A stretch of DNA of 64,000 nt from Streptococcus oralis (lineage in GTDB: Bacteria > Bacillota > Bacilli > Lactobacillales > Streptococcaceae). How positions within the stretch are numbered: position 1 is the stretch's first letter; each line of letters starts with the position of its first letter. The stretch spans positions 1,887,501 to 1,951,500 of the forward strand of contig NZ_CP023507.1 of the NCBI RefSeq assembly GCF_002386345.1, in the 5' to 3' direction. The position numbers and the translations under genes are program-made. Of the stretch, positions 27,435 through 39,911 are shown one piece after another. The notes beneath the pieces are model-generated. The model saw nothing but the letters and a program-made list of their open reading frames with translations. It did no database searches and was not told the origin of the DNA.

Positions 27435-28519
27435 AAATTTGTAAAGATTGTTTTGCAGATGAGATTCTAAAAAACGAAGTTAATATAGCTGAAAGGCAAG
27501 CTAGCTGTGACATTTGTTCAAATAATAATATTTGTGTTTATGATACACAGTGTGACGACTATTTAATTCCATTTTTGAGCTCTCTCGTTTCTATTTTTTC
27601 TCCAGTAGATAAAATAGAAAATTTCCCAGTTGGGCAAGAAACGCTTCTAAAAACAGAAATAGCTACAAATTGGAATATATTTACTACTAAAGAGGAGTTC
27701 AAGATTCACCAAATGCTTTCTGAGATTTGTAAAAATCTATTCGAAGAAAGTCCTGAATTGTTAACGCACCCTGTTGGAGTAAAGCAGATGTATGACTCAA
27801 TTTATTTAAAAGATCATTCATTGTTCAGTAAGAGTTGGGAAGATTTTGTTGACGACATTAAATATAACAATCGTTTTCATTCAAATCAAATTAATAAATG
27901 CATTCTAAGAAAGTATTGTGAAGCTATTCAAAAGACTTATTCAGAAGGAGAACAGTTCTATAGGTGCAGGATTTCAAAAGACGGGAAACCATTTGAATCA
28001 GAAGAGATAGGGGCACCTCCTAAAGGTAAATCAGCCGATGGAAGAGCTAATCCAAAAGGAGTTGTAATGCTTTATTTAGGTGATTCAGAGACGACAACAA
28101 TACATGAAACAAGAACAGGTTTATATGATCATGTATGTATTGGCACTTTTAAATTGAAGTCTGCAATAACAGTCATTGATTTTAAAAAAATAATTGAAAT
28201 TAGCCCTTTTCAAGATGGTATTATTGATGATCTTGCTGAATTAGCGATTAATAAAAAAAATCTAAAAAAGATTGATTCTGAGATGGGGCGAGTAATGAGA
28301 AATTCTGATGATATTCTAGATTATATCCCTACTCAATATATAGCTGATTTTGTGAAATCTCTAACCAAACCAATTTCTGGAGAATTAATTTATCAAGGAA
28401 TTGAATTCCGCAGCGTTATGAATCCCGAAGGATTCAATTTGGCTATATTTACGCCGGATTGTTTTGAGGTAACCGATATAAGGATGAAACGAATAAATCA
28501 TATTTCTTATAGCTGGTAA
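27431..28519 (+). CDS. RES-domain protein with N-terminal zinc ribbon (HEPN/RES type)
   Basis: 362 residues. Cys4-Cys7 and Cys26-Cys29 suggest a zinc ribbon. A helical middle (about 80-165) could be the HEPN-like domain often seen before RES. The RES domain follows: Arg in FYRCRIS, Glu in TTIHETR and Ser in FRSVMNPEGFNLAIF are the three name-giving residues. RES toxins degrade NAD+ in Xre-RES systems; here no Xre antitoxin is present and a nuclease and a Beta protein accompany it instead. ATGA overlap with the previous gene suggests a fixed ratio of products. Confidence 0.75.
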   Translation: MKICKDCFADEILKNEVNIAERQASCDICSNNNICVYDTQCDDYLIPFLSSLVSIFSPVDKIENFPVGQETLLKTEIATNWNIFTTKEEFKIHQMLSEICKNLFEESPELLTHPVGVKQMYDSIYLKDHSLFSKSWEDFVDDIKYNNRFHSNQINKCILRKYCEAIQKTYSEGEQFYRCRISKDGKPFESEEIGAPPKGKSADGRANPKGVVMLYLGDSETTTIHETRTGLYDHVCIGTFKLKSAITVIDFKKIIEISPFQDGIIDDLAELAINKKNLKKIDSEMGRVMRNSDDILDYIPTQYIADFVKSLTKPISGELIYQGIEFRSVMNPEGFNLAIFTPDCFEVTDIRMKRINHISYSW

Positions 28520-28569
28520 GCTTAATACCTAATGAAGCTTTTCTACATACTTTTAGAGATATTCCGCAC

Positions 28570-28605
28570 TCAATACCGCCTTGTTTTATAATGAGGCGGT
28601 ATTGA
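28570..28605 (+). terminator. Perfect 12-bp stem-loop after the RES gene
   Basis: TCAATACCGCCT and AGGCGGTATTGA flank a 12-base loop. The T-run after it is weak (ATGTTT), so it may be a terminator or an insertion-end palindrome. Confidence 0.55.
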
Positions 28606-28685
28606 ATGTTTAAAGGCTAAAAATGAAATCGGTTCAGTAAGTTTACTTGATGTTGTATTTTTTACTCGCAAATATAATTAGATTA

Positions 28686-28707
28686 AAACGAACGTTTATG
28701 GTATAAT
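28686..28707 (+). promoter_or_regulatory. purD promoter with PurR-box-like site
   Basis: AAACGAACGTT (28686-28696) matches the box AWWCGAACWWT at 10 of 11 positions and lies just before TATAAT (28702-28707). The -35 region is weak. Control by PurR is inferred. Confidence 0.55.
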
Positions 28708-28739
28708 ATTAGTAAATAATTCGCAAAAGAGGTTGAAAG

Positions 28740-30005
28740 ATGAAGCTGTTAATTGTCGGATCGGGTGGTCGTGAACATGCGATTGCTAAGAAGTTGATTG
28801 AGTCAAAAGACGTTGAAAATGTTTTTGTAGCTCCTGGGAATGACGGGATGACTCTGGATGGTCTGGAATTAGTGGATATCTCTATTTCCGAACATTCTAA
28901 ATTGATTGAGTTTGCAAAGGCCAACGATATTGCTTGGACCTTCATCGGTCCAGATGATGCCCTTGCGGCTGGGATTGTGGATGATTTCAATGCAGCTGGT
29001 CTCAAGGCTTTTGGTCCGACTAGGGCTGCAGCGGAGCTGGAGTGGTCTAAGGATTTTGCAAAGGAAATCATGGTCAAATACGACGTTCCGACAGCAGCCT
29101 ATGGCACATTTTCAGATTTCGAGGAAGCTAAGGCTTATATCGAGGAGAAAGGCGCTCCTATCGTCGTCAAGGCAGACGGCTTGGCTCTTGGGAAAGGTGT
29201 CGTCGTTGCGGAGACAGTTGAGCAAGCAGTCGAAGCCGCTCACGAGATGCTTTTGGACAATAAATTCGGTGATTCAGGTGCGCGTGTGGTCATCGAGGAA
29301 TTCCTTGATGGGGAAGAGTTTTCTCTTTTTGCCTTTGTCAATGGGGACAAGTTCTACATCATGCCGACGGCTCAGGACCATAAACGTGCCTATGACGGCG
29401 ACAAGGGCCCTAACACGGGCGGTATGGGAGCTTATGCGCCAGTTCCACACTTGCCAGAGAGTGTAGTTGATACAGCTGTGGAGACCATTGTCAAGCCAGT
29501 CCTTGAAGGAATGATCAAAGAAGGTCGCCCGTATCTTGGTGTCCTTTACGCAGGGCTTATCTTGACAGCAGATGGACCTAAGGTTATCGAGTTTAACGCT
29601 CGTTTCGGAGATCCAGAAACACAAATTATCTTGCCTCGTCTGACCTCCGATTTTGCACAAAATATCACGGATATCCTCGATAGCAAGGAGCCAAACATCA
29701 CTTGGACGGATAAGGGTGTGACTCTGGGTGTGGTTGTCGCGTCAAACGGCTACCCGCTAGATTATGAAAAAGGTGTTGAATTGCCAGCAAAAACCGAGGG
29801 CGACATCATCACTTACTATGCCGGTGCCAAATTCGCGGAAAATAGTAGAGCACTGCTATCAAACGGTGGACGTGTTTATATGCTAGTCACCACAGCAGAC
29901 ACCGTCAAAGAAGCCCAAGAAACCATCTACAAGGAACTTGACAAACAAAATACAGAAGGCCTCTTTTACCGAACAGATATCGGAAGCAAGGCCATAAAAG
30001 ATTAA
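28740..30005 (+). CDS. purD: Phosphoribosylamine-glycine ligase (GAR synthetase)
   Basis: 421 residues, an ATP-grasp enzyme joining phosphoribosylamine to glycine. The N-terminal VGSGGREHAIA, GLALGKGVVV, the ATP-grasp Glu segment VVIEEFLDGEEFS and EFNARFGDPETQ are present. It has its own promoter after the accessory cassette. GC content returns to that of the other pur genes at this point. Confidence 0.95.
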   Translation: MKLLIVGSGGREHAIAKKLIESKDVENVFVAPGNDGMTLDGLELVDISISEHSKLIEFAKANDIAWTFIGPDDALAAGIVDDFNAAGLKAFGPTRAAAELEWSKDFAKEIMVKYDVPTAAYGTFSDFEEAKAYIEEKGAPIVVKADGLALGKGVVVAETVEQAVEAAHEMLLDNKFGDSGARVVIEEFLDGEEFSLFAFVNGDKFYIMPTAQDHKRAYDGDKGPNTGGMGAYAPVPHLPESVVDTAVETIVKPVLEGMIKEGRPYLGVLYAGLILTADGPKVIEFNARFGDPETQIILPRLTSDFAQNITDILDSKEPNITWTDKGVTLGVVVASNGYPLDYEKGVELPAKTEGDIITYYAGAKFAENSRALLSNGGRVYMLVTTADTVKEAQETIYKELDKQNTEGLFYRTDIGSKAIKD

Positions 30006-30050
30006 CAGCTACTAAATTTTTCATGGCGAGCGAAAGCGAGCCACTATAGG

Positions 30051-30180
30051 ATAATCGTCGCAGTAGTGGAACTCCTAGTAGCAAAGCTACTAGGAGCGGA
30101 AAACTGGAGACTCAGGCTCCAGTTTTAGTAATGGAACGCCATAGGCGGTCGCTTACGTCCGCACTACATTAGACGATTAT
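30051..30180. repeat. Structured intergenic element between purD and purE
   Basis: Outer arms ATAATCGTCGCAGTAGTG (30051-30068) and CACTACATTAGACGATTAT (30162-30180) are imperfect inverted repeats. Inside are a perfect 11-bp hairpin (CTCCTAGTAGC/GCTACTAGGAG, 30072-30096) and a 9-bp hairpin (AAACTGGAG/CTCCAGTTT, 30101-30125), plus a GCGG...CCGC segment at about 30145-30162. The whole could fold as a multi-branched structure. I do not recognise it as BOX or RUP. Confidence 0.55.
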
Positions 30181-30196
30181 TAAAAAAGGAGAAGAA

Positions 30197-30685
30197 ATGA
30201 AACCAGTAATTTCCATTATTATGGGCTCAAAATCCGACTGGGCAACTATGCAAAAAACAGCAGAAGTTCTAGACCGCTTCGGTGTAGTCTACGAAAAGAA
30301 GGTTGTCTCTGCCCACCGTACGCCAGACCTCATGTTCAGACATGCGGAGGAGGCTCGTAGTCGCGGTATCAAGGTCATTATCGCAGGCGCTGGTGGCGCA
30401 GCCCATTTGCCAGGAATGGTAGCTGCCAAAACAACCCTTCCAGTCATTGGGGTGCCAGTCAAATCACGTGCTCTTAGTGGCGTGGACTCGCTCTACTCTA
30501 TCGTCCAGATGCCGGGCGGTGTGCCTGTTGCGACAATGGCTATCGGTGAAGCAGGTGCGACTAACGCTGCCCTCTTTGCCCTCCGTCTCCTGTCAGTAGA
30601 GGACCAGGCTATTGCGACAGCATTGGCAGATTTCGCAGAAGAGCAAGGAAAAATCGCAGAGGAGTCTACAAATGAGCTCATCTAA
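30197..30685 (+). CDS. purE: N5-carboxyaminoimidazole ribonucleotide mutase
   Basis: 162 residues, class I PurE. The N-terminal [11 protein letters not shown] and VVSAHRTPD are the substrate-binding signatures, with [12 protein letters not shown] after them. It moves the carboxyl of N5-CAIR to give CAIR and works with PurK, whose gene overlaps its 3' end by 14 bases. Confidence 0.95.
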   Translation: MKPVISIIMGSKSDWATMQKTAEVLDRFGVVYEKKVVSAHRTPDLMFRHAEEARSRGIKVIIAGAGGAAHLPGMVAAKTTLPVIGVPVKSRALSGVDSLYSIVQMPGGVPVATMAIGEAGATNAALFALRLLSVEDQAIATALADFAEEQGKIAEESTNELI

Positions 30686-31763
30686 AACAATCGGAATTAT
30701 CGGTGGCGGTCAGCTGGGGCAGATGATGGCCATTTCTGCTATCTACATGGGGCACAAGGTCATCGCGCTGGATCCTGCGGAGGATTGTCCTGCCTCTCGT
30801 GTAGCGGAAATCATCGTGGCGCCTTATAACGATGTGGCTGCCCTCCATCAGTTGGCTGAGCGTTGCGATGTCCTCACTTATGAGTTTGAAAATGTAGACG
30901 CTGACGGTTTGGACGCTGTTATCAAAGACGGTCAGCTTCCACAAGGTACAGACCTCCTTCGCATTTCACAAAACCGTATCTTTGAAAAGGACTTCCTCTC
31001 AAACAAGGCACAAGTGACTGTGGCACCTTACAAGGTTGTGACTTCAAGTCAAGATTTGGCAGATATTGATCCTTCCAAAAACTATGTCCTCAAGACTGCG
31101 ACTGGTGGCTACGATGGCCATGGACAAAAGGTCATTCGCTCAGAAGCAGATTTGGAAGAAGCCCGTGCACTAGCCGACTCAGCAGACTGTGTCTTGGAAG
31201 AATTCGTCAACTTTGACCTTGAAATTTCTGTCATCGTGTCAGGCAATGGCAAGGATGTGACAGTCTTCCCTGTTCAGGAAAATATCCATCGCAATAACAT
31301 CCTTTCAAAAACTATTGTGCCAGCCCGCATTTCAGAAAGTCTAGCTGAAAAGGCCAAGTCAATGGCAGTGCGAATCGCAGAACAGCTTAACTTGTCTGGA
31401 ACTCTCTGCGTGGAGATGTTTGCGACTGCTGATGACATCATTGTTAATGAAATCGCCCCACGTCCACACAACTCAGGGCACTACTCGATTGAAGCCTGTG
31501 ACTTCTCCCAGTTTGACACCCATATCTTGGGTGTTCTCGGAGCACCATTGCCAGCTATCAAACTACATGCCTCAGCTGTTATGCTCAACGTTCTCGGCCA
31601 ACACGTCGAGGCCGCTGAAAAGTATGTCACAGAAAATCCAAGCGCCCACCTCCACATGTATGGTAAAATAGAAGCGAAGCACAACCGCAAAATGGGACAT
31701 GTGACTTTGTTTAGTGATGCGCCGGATAGTGTGGATGAGTTTGGGAAAGGAATTGATTGGTAG
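30672..31763 (+). CDS. purK: N5-carboxyaminoimidazole ribonucleotide synthase
   Basis: 363 residues from the ATG at 30672 (GAGGAG at 30659-30664). ATP-grasp protein with [28 protein letters not shown] and [12 protein letters not shown]. It carboxylates AIR with bicarbonate and ATP. The start lies inside purE, which couples translation of the two partner enzymes. Confidence 0.94.
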   Translation: MSSSKTIGIIGGGQLGQMMAISAIYMGHKVIALDPAEDCPASRVAEIIVAPYNDVAALHQLAERCDVLTYEFENVDADGLDAVIKDGQLPQGTDLLRISQNRIFEKDFLSNKAQVTVAPYKVVTSSQDLADIDPSKNYVLKTATGGYDGHGQKVIRSEADLEEARALADSADCVLEEFVNFDLEISVIVSGNGKDVTVFPVQENIHRNNILSKTIVPARISESLAEKAKSMAVRIAEQLNLSGTLCVEMFATADDIIVNEIAPRPHNSGHYSIEACDFSQFDTHILGVLGAPLPAIKLHASAVMLNVLGQHVEAAEKYVTENPSAHLHMYGKIEAKHNRKMGHVTLFSDAPDSVDEFGKGIDW

Positions 31764-31774
31764 GGTATTGTTAT

Positions 31775-33150
31775 ATGGGAAATAGAGAATATGTAATTAT
31801 TGAATCAGTTTCAGATTTTATTAATTATATCTTTAATGAAATGCAAGTTGAAGATAAAAAAAGATATATTTTAGGGGAGAACAAAGGGAATACGAGAAAA
31901 CGATTCCTGGCTTGTACCGAAATGGGAATGAAAATCTTATTTTTGAAGGATCAAAAGGGTATTATCGGCAACTCCTAAATGAATTAGGTTATTCTTCTTC
32001 CCTCGACAATAATACATTGTTTAATTTTATAGCAGAAATTCAACATTATGGAGCAGTAACGAGAAATATTGATATATCTTCAAATCCCTTAGTTTCTTTG
32101 TTTTTTGCATGTGAAGATGCTGAAAAAGATATTAAGGATGACGGTGTTATTCATGTTTACGTAAGTGAATTAAATAAAGAAAAATATAGTACAGGACATA
32201 CTGTTTCAGTAAAAACAGCTTTAAACTTTGTTGATCAGGAGAAAATAAATCAGTTCCTCTATTTAATGGATTATTTACATAAAAATATAGGCGAAAAAGG
32301 TGATCAAAGAAATGTTCTTAGTAAAACTTTAACGGTAGATGGTATAATTCAAGAATTAAAGAAATCTTTTGAAGTACTTTCTCCAAATATAGATAATTTT
32401 CCTGAAAAAATGGCAAATATAAATCAATTTGGTAATGAAGAACTTGAGATGGAACATCGTGCGAAATCAGGAACTGTTTTTTGTATAAATCGCAGAATAA
32501 AAGGTGAGTTTGTTGACAATAATGGCTCACCTAGAAAACAGGAAGATATACTAAAAACAGCAAGAGACAAATTTGGCGAATTAACTTTAGAAAAAGCATT
32601 AGAGTGTGAAGTTAAAGAAGAGATTTCTCAATTTTTAATCAACTGGAGGTATGGAGATACTCACTACGCAGAAAATATATTAGGCAATTTACCGGGTGAG
32701 TTTGATATGAGATATTACCAAGATTATCTAATGAGTGAAATTAAGAAATTTTTGGAAGATTTTGTAGAAATACTAAATCAAGCGGCTATGACGAGAGAAC
32801 GTCTCTGTTATCCCAATGCAATTTACTTGGATATTATAAATTGTCAAATAGTAAGATCTCCAAAAGCACAACAACGTATCATTAACCAGAATGGTCTCTT
32901 TATTCTCCCGGCATTATTCAATACAACAGACAAAAAAATAGAAGAAGTACAGTTAAAGATTGATAACGCAATCAAAGAATATCAACTAAAAGCTAATTCT
33001 GGAGGTCTTTTAACATTTAGAATTCCAAAAGAAAAGAAAAAATCGATTCTGAATGAGTTGAGAATGCTTGGAATAACTGATGGTTTTATTTATCCTGATG
33101 TGGAACATCAATCAAAAGCAATATTAAGACAATTACGTATAGGAGAGTAA
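31775..33150 (+). pseudogene. FRG domain protein, reading frame broken at an A7 tract
   Basis: The frame from ATG 31775 (MGNREYVIIESVSDFIN...) runs into a stop at 31976. At the run of seven A (31856-31862) the -1 frame continues with IYFRGEQREYEKTIPGLYRN and stays open to 33150. The FRG signature and QHYGAVTRNIDISSNPL with LFFACE lie in the second frame. One extra A, or a -1 slip on the A-run, restores a protein of about 458 residues. The gene is AT-rich and sits between purK and purB. FRG proteins are of unknown activity and, as I recall, often occur near defence genes. It could be a true pseudogene, phase-variable or expressed by slippage. Confidence 0.8.
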
Positions 33151-33459
33151 TCAGAAATTCATAAACATGATATGATATTTTGGTTTTTCTTGCAGTATTC
33201 TAATATACATTATTGTTACAGATCTTTTTCTCGAAAAAATTATTTTAAAAACAGAAAGGAACAAGGGCTCCGTATCCTCTATACTGAATACGGGCTACGG
33301 ACTTCCTAATTGTAAACATAGAAAGGAAAGGGACATCTAGTTTGCAGAACTGAACCCGAGCGGAAAGCTCGGGATTTAGATAATCCGCCTAGGACGTAAA
33401 CGTCCGTTGTTGGTTTCCTAAAATTCAGTCGCTTTCTAGTCGCCCTTGGTATCTTAAAC
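33151..33459. other. 309-base structured region before purB
   Basis: No gene. Hairpins are seen: CCGTAT/ATACGG (33270-33293), CCCGAGC/GCTCGGG (33355-33373, loop GGAAA) and GGACG/CGTCC (33392-33405, loop TAAA). The last two lie within a longer imperfect pairing of 33330-33354 with 33424-33445 (GGG..CTAG..GC..ACTGAA with TTCAGT..GC..CTAG..CCC). purB lacks a good ribosome site directly upstream. The region could be a leader RNA or an intergenic repeat. A -10 was not clear. Confidence 0.5.
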
Positions 33460-34758
33460 ATGATCAACCGTTACTCTCGCCCTGAGATGGCGAACATTTG
33501 GACTGAAGAAAATAAATACCGTGCTTGGCTTGAGGTGGAAATCTTGGCTGACGAGGCATGGGCTGAGTTGGGGGAAATCCCTAAGGAAGATGTGGCTTTG
33601 ATTCGCGAAAAGGCGGACTTTGACATCGACCGTATTTTGGAAATTGAGCAGGAGACGCGTCACGATGTGGTTGCCTTCACACGTGCGGTTTCTGAAACGC
33701 TTGGTGAAGAGCGTAAGTGGGTTCACTATGGGTTGACTTCTACTGACGTGGTGGATACTGCCTATGGTTACCTCTACAAACAAGCCAACGACATCATTCG
33801 CAAGGATTTTGAAAACTTCCTCGACATCATCGCTGACAAAGCAAAAGAACACAAGTTCACTATCATGATGGGTCGTACTCATGGTGTGCACGCTGAGCCG
33901 ACAACTTTTGGTCTCAAATTGGCGACCTGGTACAGCGAAATGAAACGGAACATCGAGCGTTTCGAGCACGCAGCTGCTGGAGTGGAAGCTGGTAAGATTT
34001 CTGGTGCGGTTGGTAACTTTGCCAACATCCCAACATTCGTTGAAAAATACGTCTGCGATAAATTGGGTATCCGTGCCCAAGAAATTTCTACACAGGTCCT
34101 TCCTCGTGACCTTCACGCTGAGTACTTTGCAGTTCTTGCTAGCATTGCAACTTCCATCGAGCGTATGGCGACTGAGATCCGTGGTCTTCAAAAATCAGAA
34201 CAACGTGAAGTGGAAGAGTTCTTTGCCAAGGGGCAAAAAGGCTCTTCAGCAATGCCTCACAAACGCAACCCTATCGGTTCTGAAAACATGACAGGTTTGG
34301 CGCGTGTTATCCGTGGTCACATGGTGACGGCCTATGAAAACGTCGCTCTCTGGCACGAACGTGACATTTCCCACTCATCAGCTGAACGTATCATCACACC
34401 AGATACGACCATTTTGATTGACTACATGCTCAACCGCTTTGGAAATATTGTCAAGAATTTGACGGTTTTCCCAGAAAATATGATCCGCAACATGAACTCT
34501 ACGTTTGGTTTGATTTTTAGTCAACGTGCTATGTTGACCTTGATTGAAAAAGGCATGACGCGTGAACAAGCCTACGACTTGGTGCAACCAAAAACAGCCC
34601 ACTCTTGGGACAACCAAGTAGACTTCAAACCGCTTCTCGAAGCAGATCCAGAAGTGACATCACGCCTCACTCAAGAGGAGATCGATGAAATCTTCAACCC
34701 TGCATACTACACCAAACGAGTAGATGATATCTTTGAACGTATCGGACTTGGTGATTAA
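33460..34758 (+). CDS. purB: Adenylosuccinate lyase
   Basis: 432 residues of the fumarase/aspartase superfamily. The signature [18 protein letters not shown] and the substrate-binding [14 protein letters not shown] and [13 protein letters not shown] are present. It acts twice, on SAICAR and on adenylosuccinate. It is separated from purK by the FRG gene and the structured leader, and is followed by a bidirectional terminator. Confidence 0.95.
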   Translation: MINRYSRPEMANIWTEENKYRAWLEVEILADEAWAELGEIPKEDVALIREKADFDIDRILEIEQETRHDVVAFTRAVSETLGEERKWVHYGLTSTDVVDTAYGYLYKQANDIIRKDFENFLDIIADKAKEHKFTIMMGRTHGVHAEPTTFGLKLATWYSEMKRNIERFEHAAAGVEAGKISGAVGNFANIPTFVEKYVCDKLGIRAQEISTQVLPRDLHAEYFAVLASIATSIERMATEIRGLQKSEQREVEEFFAKGQKGSSAMPHKRNPIGSENMTGLARVIRGHMVTAYENVALWHERDISHSSAERIITPDTTILIDYMLNRFGNIVKNLTVFPENMIRNMNSTFGLIFSQRAMLTLIEKGMTREQAYDLVQPKTAHSWDNQVDFKPLLEADPEVTSRLTQEEIDEIFNPAYYTKRVDDIFERIGLGD

Positions 34759-34768
34759 TCCTAACAAT

Positions 34769-34795
34769 AAAAAGCGAGATTCAATCTCGCTTTTT
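34769..34795 (+). terminator. Bidirectional terminator between purB and strH
   Basis: AAAAAGCGAGATT pairs perfectly with AATCTCGCTTTTT around a single C. It can serve purB on the plus strand and strH on the minus strand. Confidence 0.9.
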
Positions 34796-34815
34796 CGTAT
34801 TCTCTTAGAAGAATC

Positions 34816-38586
<3,771 letters not shown>

Positions 38587-38599
38587 TTATTATCATATA

Positions 38600-38613
38600 T
38601 GATAGCGTTTACA
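38600..38613 (-). promoter_or_regulatory. CcpA cre site of strH
   Basis: On the minus strand TGTAAACGCTATCA fits the cre consensus TGWAANCGNTNWCA at every position. It lies just downstream of the likely transcription start, so CcpA would block transcription on preferred sugars. Confidence 0.8.
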
Positions 38614-38626
38614 TAAAACCAATTTT

Positions 38627-38655
38627 ATTTTATTATCTAAGGAGTAAAATGTCAA
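38627..38655 (-). promoter_or_regulatory. strH promoter
   Basis: Minus strand: TTGACA (38655-38650), 17-base spacer, TAAAAT (38632-38627), followed by the cre site and a start codon at 38571. The remaining 38656-38843 region shows no further gene or clear signal. Confidence 0.75.
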
Positions 38656-38843
38656 GTGGGTTTATATAAGAACTATAATAAATAGAGGAAATCATAAGAT
38701 TTAGGAGAAATTTGCTAATGAGGGATAAAACAGAGGAAAAACCAAACGAAATTTTACCTTGTTTTTAGTAAAAATGCTACTAATTAAATAAGAGCCCTTC
38801 ATAGCGTTTTCACAACTTCTTTCTCGTGCTATAATGAATATAG

Positions 38844-38873
38844 AAAAAGCCTGAGCTAGGCTCAGGCTTTTTC
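38844..38873 (-). terminator. Terminator of the GntR regulator gene
   Basis: AAAAAGCCTGAG and CTCAGGCTTTTT form a 12-bp stem around CTAGG. It lies directly after the minus-strand stop codon and has T-runs in both directions. Confidence 0.88.
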
Positions 38874-39590
38874 TTAATGACCTCGGTTACATGAGATGAA
38901 TTTGATTTTGTAGTAGTCTGCTCGCTTATAAGTTTCACTATAGGCAAGGACTTGGCCAGTGGCCTCAAGTTTTGTAGTCTTCGTTTGGAAGACAGTTGGG
39001 AATTGTGTATCGATTCCGAGTACAGAAGCAGCATGCTCTGGAGTTGGGAATGCGATTTCGTTGATTTCCTCAAAATGTTCATCACTCATGTGAATGCGGT
39101 AATCCAATTTGAAACGTGTATAGATAGAGCTATAATAGTCAAGATTTGGATAGTTGGCATTGATGTATTGCTCAGGAATATAAGATGTGTGGTAGATGTA
39201 TGTCACATCGTTTGTCTGACGAATACGTTCAATCTTATAGTAGAATTGATCTCCACGTAGTCCAAGTTTATCTAAATATTCAAGTTTGTTTCCGCGCTCG
39301 ATAGAAAGGACAGTAACTTTATCGTCTTTTGTTTCAAAGATTTCGACATCTGAAAACTCAACGAGTTTGTGCTTACGGGCACGTGAAACGAAAGTACCTT
39401 TACCTTGTTGGCGGACAATGTAGCCGTCTTTAGCAAGGTCATTCAAGGCACGAACAACTGTGATTGAACTCACATCGTACATCGCGATCAATTCGGCTTC
39501 TGTATAAAATTTATCTCCACTTGCAAATTGACCAGAGATGATTTTATTTTTTAATTCATCTTTAATATATTGGTATTTAGGAATAGCCAT
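38874..39590 (-). CDS. bgaR: GntR family (HutC/UTRA) regulator, BgaR type
   Basis: 238 residues from the ATG at 39590, chosen because GAGGTG lies seven bases before it (another ATG three codons upstream overlaps that site). The winged helix-turn-helix (about 1-70, YDVSSITVVRALNDLAKDGY and QQGKGTFV) is followed by a UTRA effector domain. Divergent from bgaC and its PTS; in the pneumococcus the gene here represses bgaC. The effector is probably a sugar phosphate made by the PTS. Confidence 0.85.
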   Translation of the reverse strand: MAIPKYQYIKDELKNKIISGQFASGDKFYTEAELIAMYDVSSITVVRALNDLAKDGYIVRQQGKGTFVSRARKHKLVEFSDVEIFETKDDKVTVLSIERGNKLEYLDKLGLRGDQFYYKIERIRQTNDVTYIYHTSYIPEQYINANYPNLDYYSSIYTRFKLDYRIHMSDEHFEEINEIAFPTPEHAASVLGIDTQFPTVFQTKTTKLEATGQVLAYSETYKRADYYKIKFISCNRGH

Positions 39591-39832
39591 AAATTTCACC
39601 TCGATTCTCTTTCTCCAATTTTGATTTTACCACAAATATAGAGAAAAGAGTAGTATTAAGGTCAAAAAATTAAAATAATAGACTAAAAATGTTATTTTAC
39701 ATGTAAAAAAATTCATTTGATGTTCTTGTGAATTATCATACATAAAAAGATCGTTTTCATGCTATTTTTAGATAATTTCGGTAAACGGTAAGTAAAAAAA
39801 TAGAAAAATTTTAAATAATTTTCTAAAACCTA

Positions 39833-39861
39833 TTGACAAATGCAAAAGATTTGATTATAGT
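39833..39861 (+). promoter_or_regulatory. Promoter of the bgaC-PTS operon
   Basis: TTGACA (39833-39838), 17-base spacer, TATAGT (39856-39861), in a very AT-rich divergent region (39591-39911) that should also hold the BgaR operator. Confidence 0.7.
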
Positions 39862-39876
39862 TAATATTATAATAAA

Positions 39877-39890
39877 TGAAAGCGCAAACT
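39877..39890 (+). promoter_or_regulatory. Probable cre site before bgaC
   Basis: TGAAAGCGCAAACT fits 12 of 14 positions of the cre consensus, just after the -10 of the bgaC promoter. Repression by CcpA is plausible. Confidence 0.55.
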
Positions 39891-39911
39891 TAATTCGTCA
39901 GAGGTAATAAC

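Noticed and set aside
30051..30180. BOX or RUP element between purD and purE
   Set aside because: It lacks the boxA start ATACTCTTCGAAAATC and the boxC end seen in the true BOX element at 44320, so it was left as an unnamed structured element.
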